A stretch of DNA of 64,000 nt from JAIEPW01 sp964471915 (GTDB taxonomy: Bacteria; Acidobacteriota; Terriglobia; Bryobacterales; Bryobacteraceae): NCBI GenBank assembly GCA_964471915.1, contig CAYYID010000022.1, positions 1 to 64,000 of the forward strand. The letters run 5' to 3'. The position numbers and the translations under genes are program-made. Numbering within the stretch: the stretch's first letter is position 1; each line of letters starts with the position of its first letter. Positions 41,340-49,323 of the stretch are shown piece by piece. The notes beneath the pieces were generated by a model. It ran no database searches, was not told the origin of the DNA, and saw nothing but the letters and a program-made list of their open reading frames with translations.

Positions 41340-43495
41340 TCCGCCGCCGGGCCGCCCTTGCCTTGCCGTTGCTGGTCTTCGCGCTGCGAGCGCAGAACGG
41401 CGATCTCGCGGCGGGTCCGGTGCGCGGCGGCATCCGGCTGGACGGGCGGCTGGACGAGCCGGAGTGGTCGGCGGCGCCGGTGGTGACCCTGCGGCAGCAA
41501 TCGCCCCGCCCGGGGCAGCCCACGCCCTACGTCACCAAGGTCCGCGTGCTGGCCACCCGCGACGAAATCTTCATCGGCGTGGACTGCGCCGACCCGGACC
41601 CCGCGCGGATCGCCGTGCACACGATGGCGCGGGACGGGAACTTCCGCGGCGACGACACGTTTGCCGTGGCGCTCGACACTTACGGCGACCGCCGCACCGG
41701 CTATTACTTCGCCATCAATGCGGCCGGCGCACGGGCGGACGGCCTGATCGCCGGCGTGGAGACCGCGTCTCTGGATTGGGACGGCATCTGGGACGCCCGC
41801 ACGCGGCGGCAGGCCCAGGGATGGACCGCCGAAATCGTGATCCCGGCCAAGACGCTTAACTTCACGCGCGGCCTGGCGCAATGGGGCGTGAACTTCGAGC
41901 GCTACGTCGCGCGGGAGCAACTGCGCCTGCGCTTCGCCTCCCCGACGCTCGATTCGTTTCTGGTCGATCTGAGCCGCGCCGGCACGCTCGCCGGCCTGGA
42001 CGAATTGCGCCAGGGCCGCGGCATCGAGGCGAGTCCTTACGTGCTGGGCCGGATGCGGGAGGGTTTCGGGGACGGTCCCCGGGCGTGGCAGGGGGCCATG
42101 GGCGGCGAGTTCACCTACCGGATCACGCCGCAACTGGCGGCGGTGCTGACGGTGAACACCGACTTCGCCGAGACCGAGGTGGATGCCCGGCAGGTGAACA
42201 TCACGCGCTTTCCGCTGTTCTTCCCGGAGCGCCGGGCTTTCTTTTTGGAGGGCGCGAATCAGTACGAATTCGGGCTCGGCCTGGGGACCAACTTCATCCC
42301 GTTCTTCAGCCGCCGCGTGGGCCTGGCCGGCGGGCGGCCCATCCCGATCAACGGCGGCGTGAAGCTGAACGGCCGGGCCGGGCGGTGGAACCTCGCGATG
42401 CTGAACGTGCAGACGCGCGACAGCCAGTTTGCGCCGGGCACGAACCTGTTCGCGAGCCGCATCTCCTACGACCTGACGGAGAGACTGCGCATCGGCACCA
42501 TCGTCACCCATGGGGACCCTTCGGGCATCCGGGATAACACGCTGTTGGGGTTCGACGCCGTCTGGCGCACGTCGAAGTTTCGCGGCAACAAGAATTTCCT
42601 CATCGGGGCCTGGTGGGCGGCCAGCTTTGGCGACCGGCGACAGGGCAGCCGCCAGGGTTGGGGCTGGAAAGTGGACTATCCGAACGACCGCTGGGATTGC
42701 CAGGCGCAAGCGCAGAACCTGGGGGAGGCGCTGAATCCGGGGCTCGGCTTTCTGCCGCGGCCGGGGATCTCGCGCTACTCGTTCGGCTGCGACTGGCGTC
42801 CCCGCCCGAAGGAGGATGGGCCGCTGGGCTGGATCCGGCAGGAGTTCTTCGAGAACCAGGTGACGCTGGTGGTCAACGCGCGGGGCCGCCTGGAATCGGC
42901 GCGGTACTTCATGGCGCCGGTGAACATCCAGACCCAGCGCGGGGATCGCTTCGAGTTCAACTGGGTGCCGACCTACGAGTATCTGCCGGTGCCGTTCGAG
43001 ATCGCTCCCGGCGTGGTTCTGCCCGTGGGCGAGTATCCGTTCACGCGGTGGCGTATCGAAGCGCAGACCAGTACGCACCGGCGCGTGCAGGCGGGGAATA
43101 CGACGTGGTTCGGCAGTTTCTACAACGGCACGCTGACCCAGTGGTCGGACTACGTGAACTGGACCTCCGCCAGCGGCCGCTGGCAACTCGGACTCACGGC
43201 GCAGAACAACTTCGGACGCCTCCGGCAGGGCAACTTCGCGCAGCGGCTGTGGCAGACCAACTTCGCGTTCTCGTTCAACCCGAACGTCGTGTTGACGAGT
43301 TTCGTACAGTACGACAACGAATCGAGCAATGTCGGCGCGAACACGCGTTTGCGCTGGACGCTCAAGCCGGGCAATGACCTGTTTCTGGTGTGGAACCGGG
43401 GCTGGAAGCGGCTGATCCTGAGTCCGGCGGACCGGAGTCTGATCCCGGATTCGGAGCTGATCGCCGTGAAGCTGCGCTGGACCTTCCGGCGCTAG
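41336..43495 (+). CDS. DUF5916-type outer-membrane protein with CBM9-like N-terminal domain
   Basis: 719 residues starting with TTG inside the CoA-transferase stop. After a signal peptide (ALALPLLVFALRA) comes a CBM9-like domain at residues ~30-195 (IRLDGRLDEPEWSAAPVVTL, VRVLATRDEIFIGVDCADPDP, DDTFAVALDTYGDRRTGYYFAINAAG, WTAEIVIPAKTL). The rest resembles the DUF5916 barrel (NTDFAETEVDARQVNITRFPLFFPERRAFFLEGANQYEFG, then strands ending in VKLRWTFRR). The family is thought to be outer-membrane, with unknown function; the CBM9-like part suggests carbohydrate binding. Confidence 0.88.
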   Translation: MIRRRAALALPLLVFALRAQNGDLAAGPVRGGIRLDGRLDEPEWSAAPVVTLRQQSPRPGQPTPYVTKVRVLATRDEIFIGVDCADPDPARIAVHTMARDGNFRGDDTFAVALDTYGDRRTGYYFAINAAGARADGLIAGVETASLDWDGIWDARTRRQAQGWTAEIVIPAKTLNFTRGLAQWGVNFERYVAREQLRLRFASPTLDSFLVDLSRAGTLAGLDELRQGRGIEASPYVLGRMREGFGDGPRAWQGAMGGEFTYRITPQLAAVLTVNTDFAETEVDARQVNITRFPLFFPERRAFFLEGANQYEFGLGLGTNFIPFFSRRVGLAGGRPIPINGGVKLNGRAGRWNLAMLNVQTRDSQFAPGTNLFASRISYDLTERLRIGTIVTHGDPSGIRDNTLLGFDAVWRTSKFRGNKNFLIGAWWAASFGDRRQGSRQGWGWKVDYPNDRWDCQAQAQNLGEALNPGLGFLPRPGISRYSFGCDWRPRPKEDGPLGWIRQEFFENQVTLVVNARGRLESARYFMAPVNIQTQRGDRFEFNWVPTYEYLPVPFEIAPGVVLPVGEYPFTRWRIEAQTSTHRRVQAGNTTWFGSFYNGTLTQWSDYVNWTSASGRWQLGLTAQNNFGRLRQGNFAQRLWQTNFAFSFNPNVVLTSFVQYDNESSNVGANTRLRWTLKPGNDLFLVWNRGWKRLILSPADRSLIPDSELIAVKLRWTFRR

Positions 43496-43499
43496 CCGG

Positions 43500-43853
43500 C
43501 TACGACGCCAGCCGCACCGGCTTCCCCGCACGCCGCCGGTTCGCTTCCACTTCAGCGAAATGGCGCTCCGCCCACAGGCACAGGCCATGCAGCGGCGCGA
43601 CCAGGGTCCGGCCGAGCGGGGTGAGCGAGTATTCGGTGTGCGGCGGCACGACGGGATACACTTTGCGCGTCACCAGCCCGTCGCGTTCCATGTTGCGCAG
43701 CGTCAGGGTCAGCATGCGTTGCGAAACGCCGGGGATCGCGCGTTTCAGCTCGTTGTACCGCAGCGTCCCGCGTTTCAGTTGATGCACGATCAGGACGAAC
43801 CACTTGTTGGCGATCAGGTCGAGGGCCAGTTCGGATCCGATTGTCTTCTGCAT
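43500..43853 (-). CDS. HxlR-family transcriptional regulator
   Basis: 117 residues from the ATG at 43853. Winged-helix of the HxlR (MarR-like) type: LALDLIANKWFVLIVHQLKRGTLRYNELKRAIPGVSQRMLTLTLRNMERDGLVTRKVY, then PPHTEYSLTPLGRTLVAPLHGLCLWAERHF. The usual conserved Cys of redox-sensing members is not seen in the N-terminal part. It is divergent from the oxidoreductase at 43942 and probably controls it, an arrangement typical of HxlR regulators. TATACT lies 8 nt before the start. Confidence 0.92.
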   Translation of the reverse strand: MQKTIGSELALDLIANKWFVLIVHQLKRGTLRYNELKRAIPGVSQRMLTLTLRNMERDGLVTRKVYPVVPPHTEYSLTPLGRTLVAPLHGLCLWAERHFAEVEANRRRAGKPVRLAS

Positions 43854-43861
43854 CACCAGCC

Positions 43862-43935
43862 AGTATAGGCACACCGGTGTATGTACCGCACCGCGATGTG
43901 CGTACTTGTCCGCGGGGTGCTTTGCCCGGCATACT
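43862..43935. promoter_or_regulatory. Divergent promoter/operator region of the HxlR regulator and oxidoreductase
   Basis: Minus strand: TATACT (43862-43867), 8 nt before the regulator ATG. Plus strand: TTGTCC (43906-43911), an 18-nt spacer and CATACT (43930-43935), 6 nt before the oxidoreductase ATG. Between them are a perfect palindrome ACACCGGTGT (43871-43880) and an inverted pair GTAC(C)GCAC / GTGCGTAC (43883-43905), both plausible operator sites. Confidence 0.55.
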
Positions 43936-43941
43936 GGCCGC

Positions 43942-44574
43942 ATGAACATCGGGATCATTGGTTCGGGAAACGTCGGCGGCACGCTCGGCACGCGCTGGGC
44001 GAGGAACGGGCATGCGGTGCGGTTCGGGTTCCGCGATCCCGGGTCGGCGGAGGCGCGCGAGCGGGTGGCCGCGGCCGGTACGAATGCCTCGGCCGGCGAT
44101 GCCGCGTCGGCGTCGGCGTTCGGCGAAGTGATCCTGGTGGCCACGCCGTACGAGGCCGCCGCGGGGGCGCTCCGCGCGGCGGGGCCGCTGGCCGGCAAGA
44201 CGATCCTCGACGCCACGAATCCCCTGCTGCCGGGCCTCGCCGGACTTTCCACCGGCACCACGACGTCCGCCGCCGAAACGATCCAGGCCGCGATCCCCGA
44301 AGCGCACGTGGTGAAGATCTTCAACACCGTGGGCTTCAACATCATGGAGAATCCCGACTTCGGGGGAGCGCGGCCGGTGATGTTCTACTGCGGCGACGAC
44401 GCCGCCGCCAAGCAGCGCGCGGCGGCGCTGGCCACGGAACTCGGCTTTGACGCCGTGGACGCCGGACCGCTGCAGCAGGCCCGGACGCTGGAACCGTTCG
44501 CGATGCTGTGGATCTCGCTGGCCCTGCGGCATGGACTGGGCCGCGACATCGCGTTCGCGCTGCTGCGCCGGTAG
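43942..44574 (+). CDS. NADP/F420-type dinucleotide-binding oxidoreductase
   Basis: 210 residues from the ATG at 43942. The Rossmann motif is at the very N-terminus (MNIGIIGSGNVGGTLGTRWARNGHAVRFGFRDP), followed by VILVATPYEAAAGAL, KTILDATNPLLPG and VVKIFNTVGFNIMENPDF. This is the F420-dependent NADP reductase-like family, many members of which do not use F420. The substrate is unknown. It is divergent from an HxlR regulator, which commonly controls such reductases in response to electrophiles or oxidants. Confidence 0.88.
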   Translation: MNIGIIGSGNVGGTLGTRWARNGHAVRFGFRDPGSAEARERVAAAGTNASAGDAASASAFGEVILVATPYEAAAGALRAAGPLAGKTILDATNPLLPGLAGLSTGTTTSAAETIQAAIPEAHVVKIFNTVGFNIMENPDFGGARPVMFYCGDDAAAKQRAAALATELGFDAVDAGPLQQARTLEPFAMLWISLALRHGLGRDIAFALLRR

Positions 44575-44616
44575 CGGCGCGCGGCGGCGCAGTAAAATGA
44601 AGCCTGCCGCGCTCCC

Positions 44617-46335
44617 ATGGAAAACCGCGAAATCGCCCGCCTGCTCTCGGAAACCGCCGACCTGATGGAGATCGCGGGCGAGGACGGCTTCCGCATCCGG
44701 AGCTACCGCAACGCGGCGGCGGCGATCGAGAGCACGCCCGAGCGCCTGGCGGACCTCAAGGGCGACCCAAAGAAGCTGACCGCGATCCCCGGGATCGGCA
44801 AGAGCATCGCGGGCCACATCGACGAGATCCTGACGCGGGGGAGTTTCGACCGCCGCGACCAGATGCTCGAAAAGTACCCGCCGACGGCGCTCGAGTTGCT
44901 CCACATCCAGGGACTCGGACCCAAGAGCATCGCGACCATCTGGGAGCACTTCCGCGTTTCGACCATCGACGGCCTCGAGAAACTGTGCCAGGAGCACAAG
45001 CTGCAGGAGCTGCCGCGCATGGGCGCGAAGCTGGAGGAGAAGATCCTGCGCTCCATCGCGTCCTACCGGAAACGCAGCGGCCGGTTCCTGCTGAGCTTCG
45101 GGCAGAACGTCGCGGACCTGCTGCTCGCCTACCTGCGCGAAACTCCGGGCCTGGAGCGCCTGACGCCCGCCGGCTCCCTGCGGCGCGGCAAGGAGACCAT
45201 CGGCGACCTCGACCTGCTGGTGACGGGCGCCGGCGCCGGGGCCGCCATCGAGCGCTTTGTCGCGCACCCGGACGTCACCGAGGTGCTGGGGCGCGGCGAA
45301 AACAAGGCCAGCGTCCGCTTCGGCCTGGAAGTTCTGCAGGTGGACCTGCGCGCGCTGCCGGAAGAGAGCTACGGCGCCGCCCTGCTGTACTTCACCGGCA
45401 GCAAGGAGCACAACATCGCGCTGCGCACTCGGGCGCTGAAGCTCGGCTACACGCTTTCCGAGTACGCGCTGGCGCGCCTGGACGACGAGTCGCCGGTGGC
45501 GGGACGCACCGAGGAGGAGATCTACGCCAAGCTCGGCCTGGCGTGGATTCCGCCGGAGATGCGCGAGAACTCCGGCGAACTCGACGCGGCGGAGCGCGGC
45601 GCGATCCCTCCGCTGGTGGAACTCGCCGACGTGCGCGGCGACGTGCACATGCACACCACGGAGAGCGACGGCCGGGCGACGCTCGCCGAGATGGCCGAGG
45701 CGTGCCGCGCCCGCGGCTACGGCTACCTCGCGATCACCGACCATTCGAAGTCGCTCGCCATGGCGAACGGCCTCGATGAGGCGCGGGCGTTGGCGTTTGC
45801 GCGGCAGGTGGAGAATCTCGAGGACCTCGGGATCGCCGTGCTCAGCGGCCTGGAGTGCGACATCAAGCGCGACGGCCAGATGGATCTCGACAACGAGGCG
45901 CTGGCCGCCCTCGACTACGTGATCGCCAGCGTGCACAGCCACATGAACCTGGAGAGCGCCGAGATGACGGACCGGCTGCTGGCCGCCATCGAGAACCCGC
46001 ACGTCCACGCGATCGGACACCCCACGGGCCGCCTGCTGCTGCATCGCGACGCCTACGCCTACGACTTCGAGAAGATCGCGGCGGCCGCGGCGCGGCACGG
46101 CGTCCTGCTCGAGATCAACGCCAGTCCGGAACGCCTGGACCTCTCCGCGCCGCTGATCCGGCTGGCCAAGAGCAAAGGCGTCCGGTTCGTGATCGCGACC
46201 GACGCGCACCACCCGAAGCACCTGGCGAACATGCGCTACGGGATCCAGACCGCGCGGCGCGGCTGGCTGGAGGCGCGCGATATCGTCAATACGCTGCCCG
46301 TGGCCGAATTCCGAAAGGCGCTTCGCACCCGATGA
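44617..46335 (+). CDS. polX: DNA polymerase/3'-5' exonuclease PolX
   Basis: 572 residues. Helix-hairpin-helix modules at residues ~50-115 (LTAIPGIGKSIAGHIDEIL; LLHIQGLGPKSIATIWEHF) precede the nucleotidyltransferase core (TPAGSLRRGKETIGDLDLLVTG, catalytic Asp pair in DLDLL, and LQVDLRALPEESYGAALLYFTGSKEHN). The C-terminal PHP nuclease domain begins at about residue 340 (GDVHMHTTESDGRATLAEMAEACRARGYGYLAITDHSKSL) with metal ligands SGLECDI, ASVHSHMN and FVIATDAHH. It should fill and proofread gaps in base excision repair. It overlaps the NUDIX gene by 4 bp. Confidence 0.96.
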   Translation: MENREIARLLSETADLMEIAGEDGFRIRSYRNAAAAIESTPERLADLKGDPKKLTAIPGIGKSIAGHIDEILTRGSFDRRDQMLEKYPPTALELLHIQGLGPKSIATIWEHFRVSTIDGLEKLCQEHKLQELPRMGAKLEEKILRSIASYRKRSGRFLLSFGQNVADLLLAYLRETPGLERLTPAGSLRRGKETIGDLDLLVTGAGAGAAIERFVAHPDVTEVLGRGENKASVRFGLEVLQVDLRALPEESYGAALLYFTGSKEHNIALRTRALKLGYTLSEYALARLDDESPVAGRTEEEIYAKLGLAWIPPEMRENSGELDAAERGAIPPLVELADVRGDVHMHTTESDGRATLAEMAEACRARGYGYLAITDHSKSLAMANGLDEARALAFARQVENLEDLGIAVLSGLECDIKRDGQMDLDNEALAALDYVIASVHSHMNLESAEMTDRLLAAIENPHVHAIGHPTGRLLLHRDAYAYDFEKIAAAAARHGVLLEINASPERLDLSAPLIRLAKSKGVRFVIATDAHHPKHLANMRYGIQTARRGWLEARDIVNTLPVAEFRKALRTR

Positions 46336-46850
46336 AACTGGTCTCTTCTGAAGAACTGCTCCGCACGCCGATCTTCTGGATCACCCGCGATAAAGCGATC
46401 GAGCCCGGCGGCTTCGCGATCGAACGGGCCATTATCCAGCACGCGGGCTCCGCGGTGGTGATGCCTGTGGATGAAAAGCAGCGCGTGCTGCTGGTCCGGC
46501 AGTACCGGTTGCCGGCGCGGAAGTTCCTCTGGGAGCTTCCGGCCGGCCGCCTAGATCCAGGAGAGAAAGCGCTCGGCGCCGCCAAGCGCGAGCTGAAAGA
46601 AGAGACCGGCCTCCGCGCCAAGACCTGGAAGAAGCTGGCCGAGTTCTGGCCAAGCCCCGGCTTCCTGGCGGAGAAGATGACGATCTACCTCGCCTCCGGC
46701 CTCACGCAGGGCGAGGCGACGCCGATGGAGGACGAGCGCATCGTGACGCGCTGGTTCACCCGCAAGGAGATCGAGGCCGCGATCCGCACCGGCAAGATCT
46801 CTGACGCCAAGACGCTGGTCGGGTACCTGAGCTGGCGGAATCTGCGGTAG
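46332..46850 (+). CDS. NUDIX hydrolase (ADP-ribose pyrophosphatase-like)
   Basis: 172 residues. Start fixed by the ATGA overlap with polX. The Nudix box is ELPAGRLDPGEKALGAAKRELKEETGL (GX5EX7REUXEEXGU pattern seen across 46535-46610), preceded by VLLVRQYRLPARKFLW as in ADP-ribose pyrophosphatases. Coupling to polX suggests housecleaning of nucleotides or ADP-ribose near repair. Confidence 0.92.
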   Translation: MKLVSSEELLRTPIFWITRDKAIEPGGFAIERAIIQHAGSAVVMPVDEKQRVLLVRQYRLPARKFLWELPAGRLDPGEKALGAAKRELKEETGLRAKTWKKLAEFWPSPGFLAEKMTIYLASGLTQGEATPMEDERIVTRWFTRKEIEAAIRTGKISDAKTLVGYLSWRNLR

Positions 46851-46933
46851 CGCGCCGGCAGCGGATTGGAACCGCCGCAACCTCGGCGAGACGGCTCGCC
46901 GTCTGCCGCGTCGGGTAACGTGGAGGGTTTCCC

Positions 46934-47476
46934 GTGAGAATTGCTATCGTACTCGCATCCTGCGCCGTCTTCGCGCTCGCGGAAGATGCGCCGCGCATCG
47001 CCCCGGCGGGCGCGCCCTCGAAGGTGACGATCGCGGCCGCGGCCGAGCCGGGCGACCGGCTGACGGTGCAAGGCGTGGTCTATGGCAGTGACGGGCAGCC
47101 GCTGGCCGGGGCGTCTGTGTACGTCTACCATACCGACGCGCAGGGTTTGTATTCAGCCGGGGTGAACGACAGCCGCAATCCGCGGCTGCGGGGCTACCTG
47201 AGGACCGACGCCCTCGGCCGCTACGAATACACCACGATCCGGCCCGCGTCCTACCCGAATTCCAGCAATCCCGCGCACGTCCATTACCACGTGAACGCGC
47301 CCGGACACGCGGAGCGCATTTTCGAGATCGTCTTCGAGGGCGACCCGTTCGTCAGCGCCGACATCCGCGCGCGGGCGGCGCGCGAGGATAGCGGGTTCTC
47401 GCTGCGCGCGCTGACGAAAGATGCGGGGGGCTGGCGCTGCCGCCAGGACGTCCGGCTCCGCGCTCAACGCCAGTAG
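46934..47476 (+). CDS. Secreted intradiol ring-cleavage dioxygenase-like protein
   Basis: 180 residues from a GTG with GGAGG 7 nt before it. Signal peptide (IAIVLASCAVFALA), then a beta-sandwich like protocatechuate 3,4-dioxygenase: LTVQGVVYGSDGQPLAGASVYVYHTDAQGLYS, LRTDALGRYEYTTIRPASYP, PAHVHYHVNAPG. The iron ligands of the family (Tyr in GLYS, Tyr in ASYP, and the two His of HVH) are all present, so catalysis is possible. Known intradiol enzymes are cytoplasmic; an exported form may act on phenolics in the periplasm. Confidence 0.85.
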   Translation: MRIAIVLASCAVFALAEDAPRIAPAGAPSKVTIAAAAEPGDRLTVQGVVYGSDGQPLAGASVYVYHTDAQGLYSAGVNDSRNPRLRGYLRTDALGRYEYTTIRPASYPNSSNPAHVHYHVNAPGHAERIFEIVFEGDPFVSADIRARAAREDSGFSLRALTKDAGGWRCRQDVRLRAQRQ

Positions 47477-47766
47477 CCGCCGATCCAAACCCAGCCGCCG
47501 CCGCGCGGGGTCCAGTAACCGGGCACCCACGCAGAGCGGCCGCGCGGGATCTTCATCCAGCGTCCGGGAACCCACGCGTGGCGGTTGCCGCGCCATGCCC
47601 AATAGCCGTCAGTCCAGACGTGCCGGGGTCCGGGCGCGACGCCGGTCACGCCTATCGCGCGCGGCGCGGGCGGTCCCACGCGAACCACCACCCCGGTGCG
47701 CGCGGCGCAGGCGGTGGTCAGGCCGAGCGCTAGAATCGGGAGTGCCAGCCAGTTTCTTCGGGTCAT
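47464..47766 (-). CDS. YXWGXW-repeat secreted protein
   Basis: 100 residues. N-terminal export signal with a Cys at position 20 (ALGLTTAC), perhaps a lipoprotein. Then four tryptophan-rich units: VWTDGYWAWRGNRHAWVPGRWMKIPRGRSAWVPGYWTPRGGGWVWIGGYWR spans 47467-47620. Such YXWGXW/WXXGXW repeats occur in small envelope proteins of unknown function. GAGAGGA precedes the ATG. The 3' end overlaps the intradiol gene by 13 bp. Its 5' region is repeated at about 48803-48890 beside a broken copy. Confidence 0.8.
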   Translation of the reverse strand: MTRRNWLALPILALGLTTACAARTGVVVRVGPPAPRAIGVTGVAPGPRHVWTDGYWAWRGNRHAWVPGRWMKIPRGRSAWVPGYWTPRGGGWVWIGGYWR

Positions 47767-47778
47767 TTTCTTGTCCTC

Positions 47779-47850
47779 TCAACCCTAGAAACGCGTCGCC
47801 GGGATCCAAAGTTGCGGTGGTTCCGGTGGCTCTTTTCAGCCACGCCGCTT
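47779..47850 (-). repeat. Direct repeat copy A (upstream region of the YXWGXW gene)
   Basis: CAACCCTAGAAACGCG and the following CGCCGGGATC, GTTGCGGTGGTTCC and GTGGCTCTTTTC blocks recur in the same order at 48819-48890. Together with the gene remnant they show a segmental duplication about 1 kb apart. Confidence 0.75.
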
Positions 47851-47903
47851 TCCCCGGTCTTCAGCCGGCGGCGTTCTGGTCTCCGGCGGCGGGAAAGCTC
47901 TGT

Positions 47904-47909
47904 TAGAGT
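47904..47909 (+). promoter_or_regulatory. -10-like element TAGAGT
   Basis: TAGAGT ends 8 nt before the ATG at 47918; no Shine-Dalgarno is visible there. Confidence 0.3.
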
Positions 47910-47917
47910 GGCTTGCC

Positions 47918-48652
47918 ATGAGCGCAGCGCAATTGCTGAGTCAAGGCCTACGCCACCCCTGGCCCGTCTTTGCGACCGCCCTCGCGCTGACGGTGTTCGG
48001 CTTCTGGCCAAGCTTCTTCGCGAAGTTGCCCAGCGCGCCCCTGCCCCATCACGTGCACGCCTGGTCGGCGACGGCCTGGATGATCCTTCCGTTGCTCCAG
48101 TACGTGCTGATCCGGCGGCGCCGGCGCAGCCAGCACAGGCTGGTTGGCTACGCATCTCTCGCCCTGGCGGCCGTCGTGGCCGTCAGCGGCGTCTACGTGG
48201 TGCGCATGATGGCCTTCACCAACCTCACCAAGTTCCGGCTGGCCAGTGTGAAATTCGTGTTTCTCGACCTGACCGGAATCCTGCTGTTCGGTGTCTATGT
48301 CGCCGTCGCCATCGCCGCGGTGCGCCGGGGCGACATCCGGCTCCACGTCACCGCTCTGGTGGCCAGCGCGCTCATTCCGCTGGAGGCAGCCCTCGAGAGA
48401 GTCTTCCTGCTGCTCTTGCCCGCCCTCGTGCCCGACTTTGACGCCGCCCTCTATGCGGCCCTGATCTTCCTGGAGATCGTGTGCGCCGCCATCGTTTTTT
48501 TGGAATGGCGGTCCGGCCGCGTGCGCTGGCCCATACCGGTGCTTCTCGGCTACTATCTCCTGATGCACGTGACGCTAACGCCGCTGGCGACCAGCAAGGG
48601 CTTTCAGAGCTTCAGCGATTGGATTGCCCTGGCCGGGCGTGCCGGCACCTGA
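47918..48652 (+). CDS. Seven-helix membrane protein (DUF2306-like)
   Basis: 244 residues with about seven hydrophobic helices (PWPVFATALALTVFGFWPSFF; AWSATAWMILPLLQYVLI; LVGYASLALAAVVAVSGVYVV; VFLDLTGILLFGVYVAVAIAAV; HVTALVASALIPLEAALERVFLLLLPAL; AALIFLEIVCAAIVFLEW; IPVLLGYYLLMH). Histidines at helix ends (LPHHVHAW, SQHRLVGY, IRLHVTAL) resemble DUF2306/DUF420-like proteins that may bind haem. Function unknown. It is flanked by the YXWGXW gene and its degraded duplicate. Confidence 0.8.
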   Translation: MSAAQLLSQGLRHPWPVFATALALTVFGFWPSFFAKLPSAPLPHHVHAWSATAWMILPLLQYVLIRRRRRSQHRLVGYASLALAAVVAVSGVYVVRMMAFTNLTKFRLASVKFVFLDLTGILLFGVYVAVAIAAVRRGDIRLHVTALVASALIPLEAALERVFLLLLPALVPDFDAALYAALIFLEIVCAAIVFLEWRSGRVRWPIPVLLGYYLLMHVTLTPLATSKGFQSFSDWIALAGRAGT

Positions 48653-48667
48653 GCGCCGCTCCTGCTC

Positions 48668-48806
48668 CACCGGACCCTGAGGTCTGCGCGCCCAGGCGGA
48701 GCGGCCGCGCGGAATCACAGTCCAGACCCCTGGGACCCGCACATGGAGATTGCCCCGCCACGCCCAATAGCCGTCCAACCGTCTCCGCGAGTTGTTCATC
48801 GGACAT
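48668..48806 (-). pseudogene. Degraded duplicate of the YXWGXW-repeat gene
   Basis: The minus strand encodes DGYWAWRGNLHVRVPG followed by IPRGRSAW, clearly related to DGYWAWRGNRHAWVPG and IPRGRSAW in the intact copy. The ATG-proximal bases and upstream region also match, but the signal peptide is deleted and the start is out of frame with the repeat part. The C-terminal repeats are missing. It is therefore a remnant. Confidence 0.75.
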
Positions 48807-48818
48807 GTACTTGTCCTA

Positions 48819-48890
48819 CCAACCCTAGAAACGCGGCGCCGGGATCAGGAGGTTGCGGTGGTTCCCGTGGCTCTTTTCCGCCAGCTCTCC
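48819..48890 (-). repeat. Direct repeat copy B (upstream of the YXWGXW pseudogene)
   Basis: Second copy of the repeat described at 47779-47850, with a few substitutions. It flanks the membrane protein gene on the other side. Confidence 0.75.
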
Positions 48891-48937
48891 TGTCCATAGC
48901 GTCAAGGATGCCGCCCGCTGCACGCCACGGTCGGGGC

Positions 48938-49318
48938 CTAGATCCGCTCGATCAACACGTCGGCAGCGTGGGCCGCCAGCGCCTCCAGGTCGTCCGGATC
49001 GGAGGTGAGTACGGTCCCCCCGGGCTCCGCGAATGCCACGACCAGCGCATCGATGGCCGACCCACGACGCGCCAGGCGCCGCAATAGGGCTGCTCGCCGC
49101 GCGAGGGACTCAGGGACCGCCTCGGCGATTTCACAGGTCTTGAGGAACCGGTTTTCGTTCGCGTCGCGCCCCGAGTGCCCCTGCAAGCACTCCACGAGAA
49201 CCACTGCCGGCACGGTCGGAGGCCAGAGGCCCTCCTCGCGCAGGGCGACGATCAGGGCCAGGGCGCGGCGCGAGCGCTCCGCCAGCCGGCTGACGGCCCC
49301 CGAGTCCAGGATCAACAT
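48938..49318 (-). CDS. vapC: PIN-domain ribonuclease toxin, VapC-like
   Basis: 126 residues. Acidic PIN residues: Asp in LILDSGAVSRL at the N-terminus, Glu in VVLVECLQG, Asp in SAIDALVVAFA and Asp in VLTSDPDDLEAL. Length and order fit VapC toxins, which cleave RNA and are blocked by a neighbouring antitoxin. It follows the antitoxin gene by 5 bp (first codon of the toxin at 49318). Confidence 0.88.
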   Translation of the reverse strand: MLILDSGAVSRLAERSRRALALIVALREEGLWPPTVPAVVLVECLQGHSGRDANENRFLKTCEIAEAVPESLARRAALLRRLARRGSAIDALVVAFAEPGGTVLTSDPDDLEALAAHAADVLIERI

Positions 49319-49323
49319 GAAAC

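Noticed and set aside
41084..43588. 834-residue minus-strand ORF
   Set aside because: It lies wholly opposite the DUF5916 gene and has low-complexity Arg/Ala/Val/His composition with no domain.
43552..46221. 889-residue minus-strand ORF opposite polX
   Set aside because: Antisense shadow of polX and the oxidoreductase; no recognisable motif.
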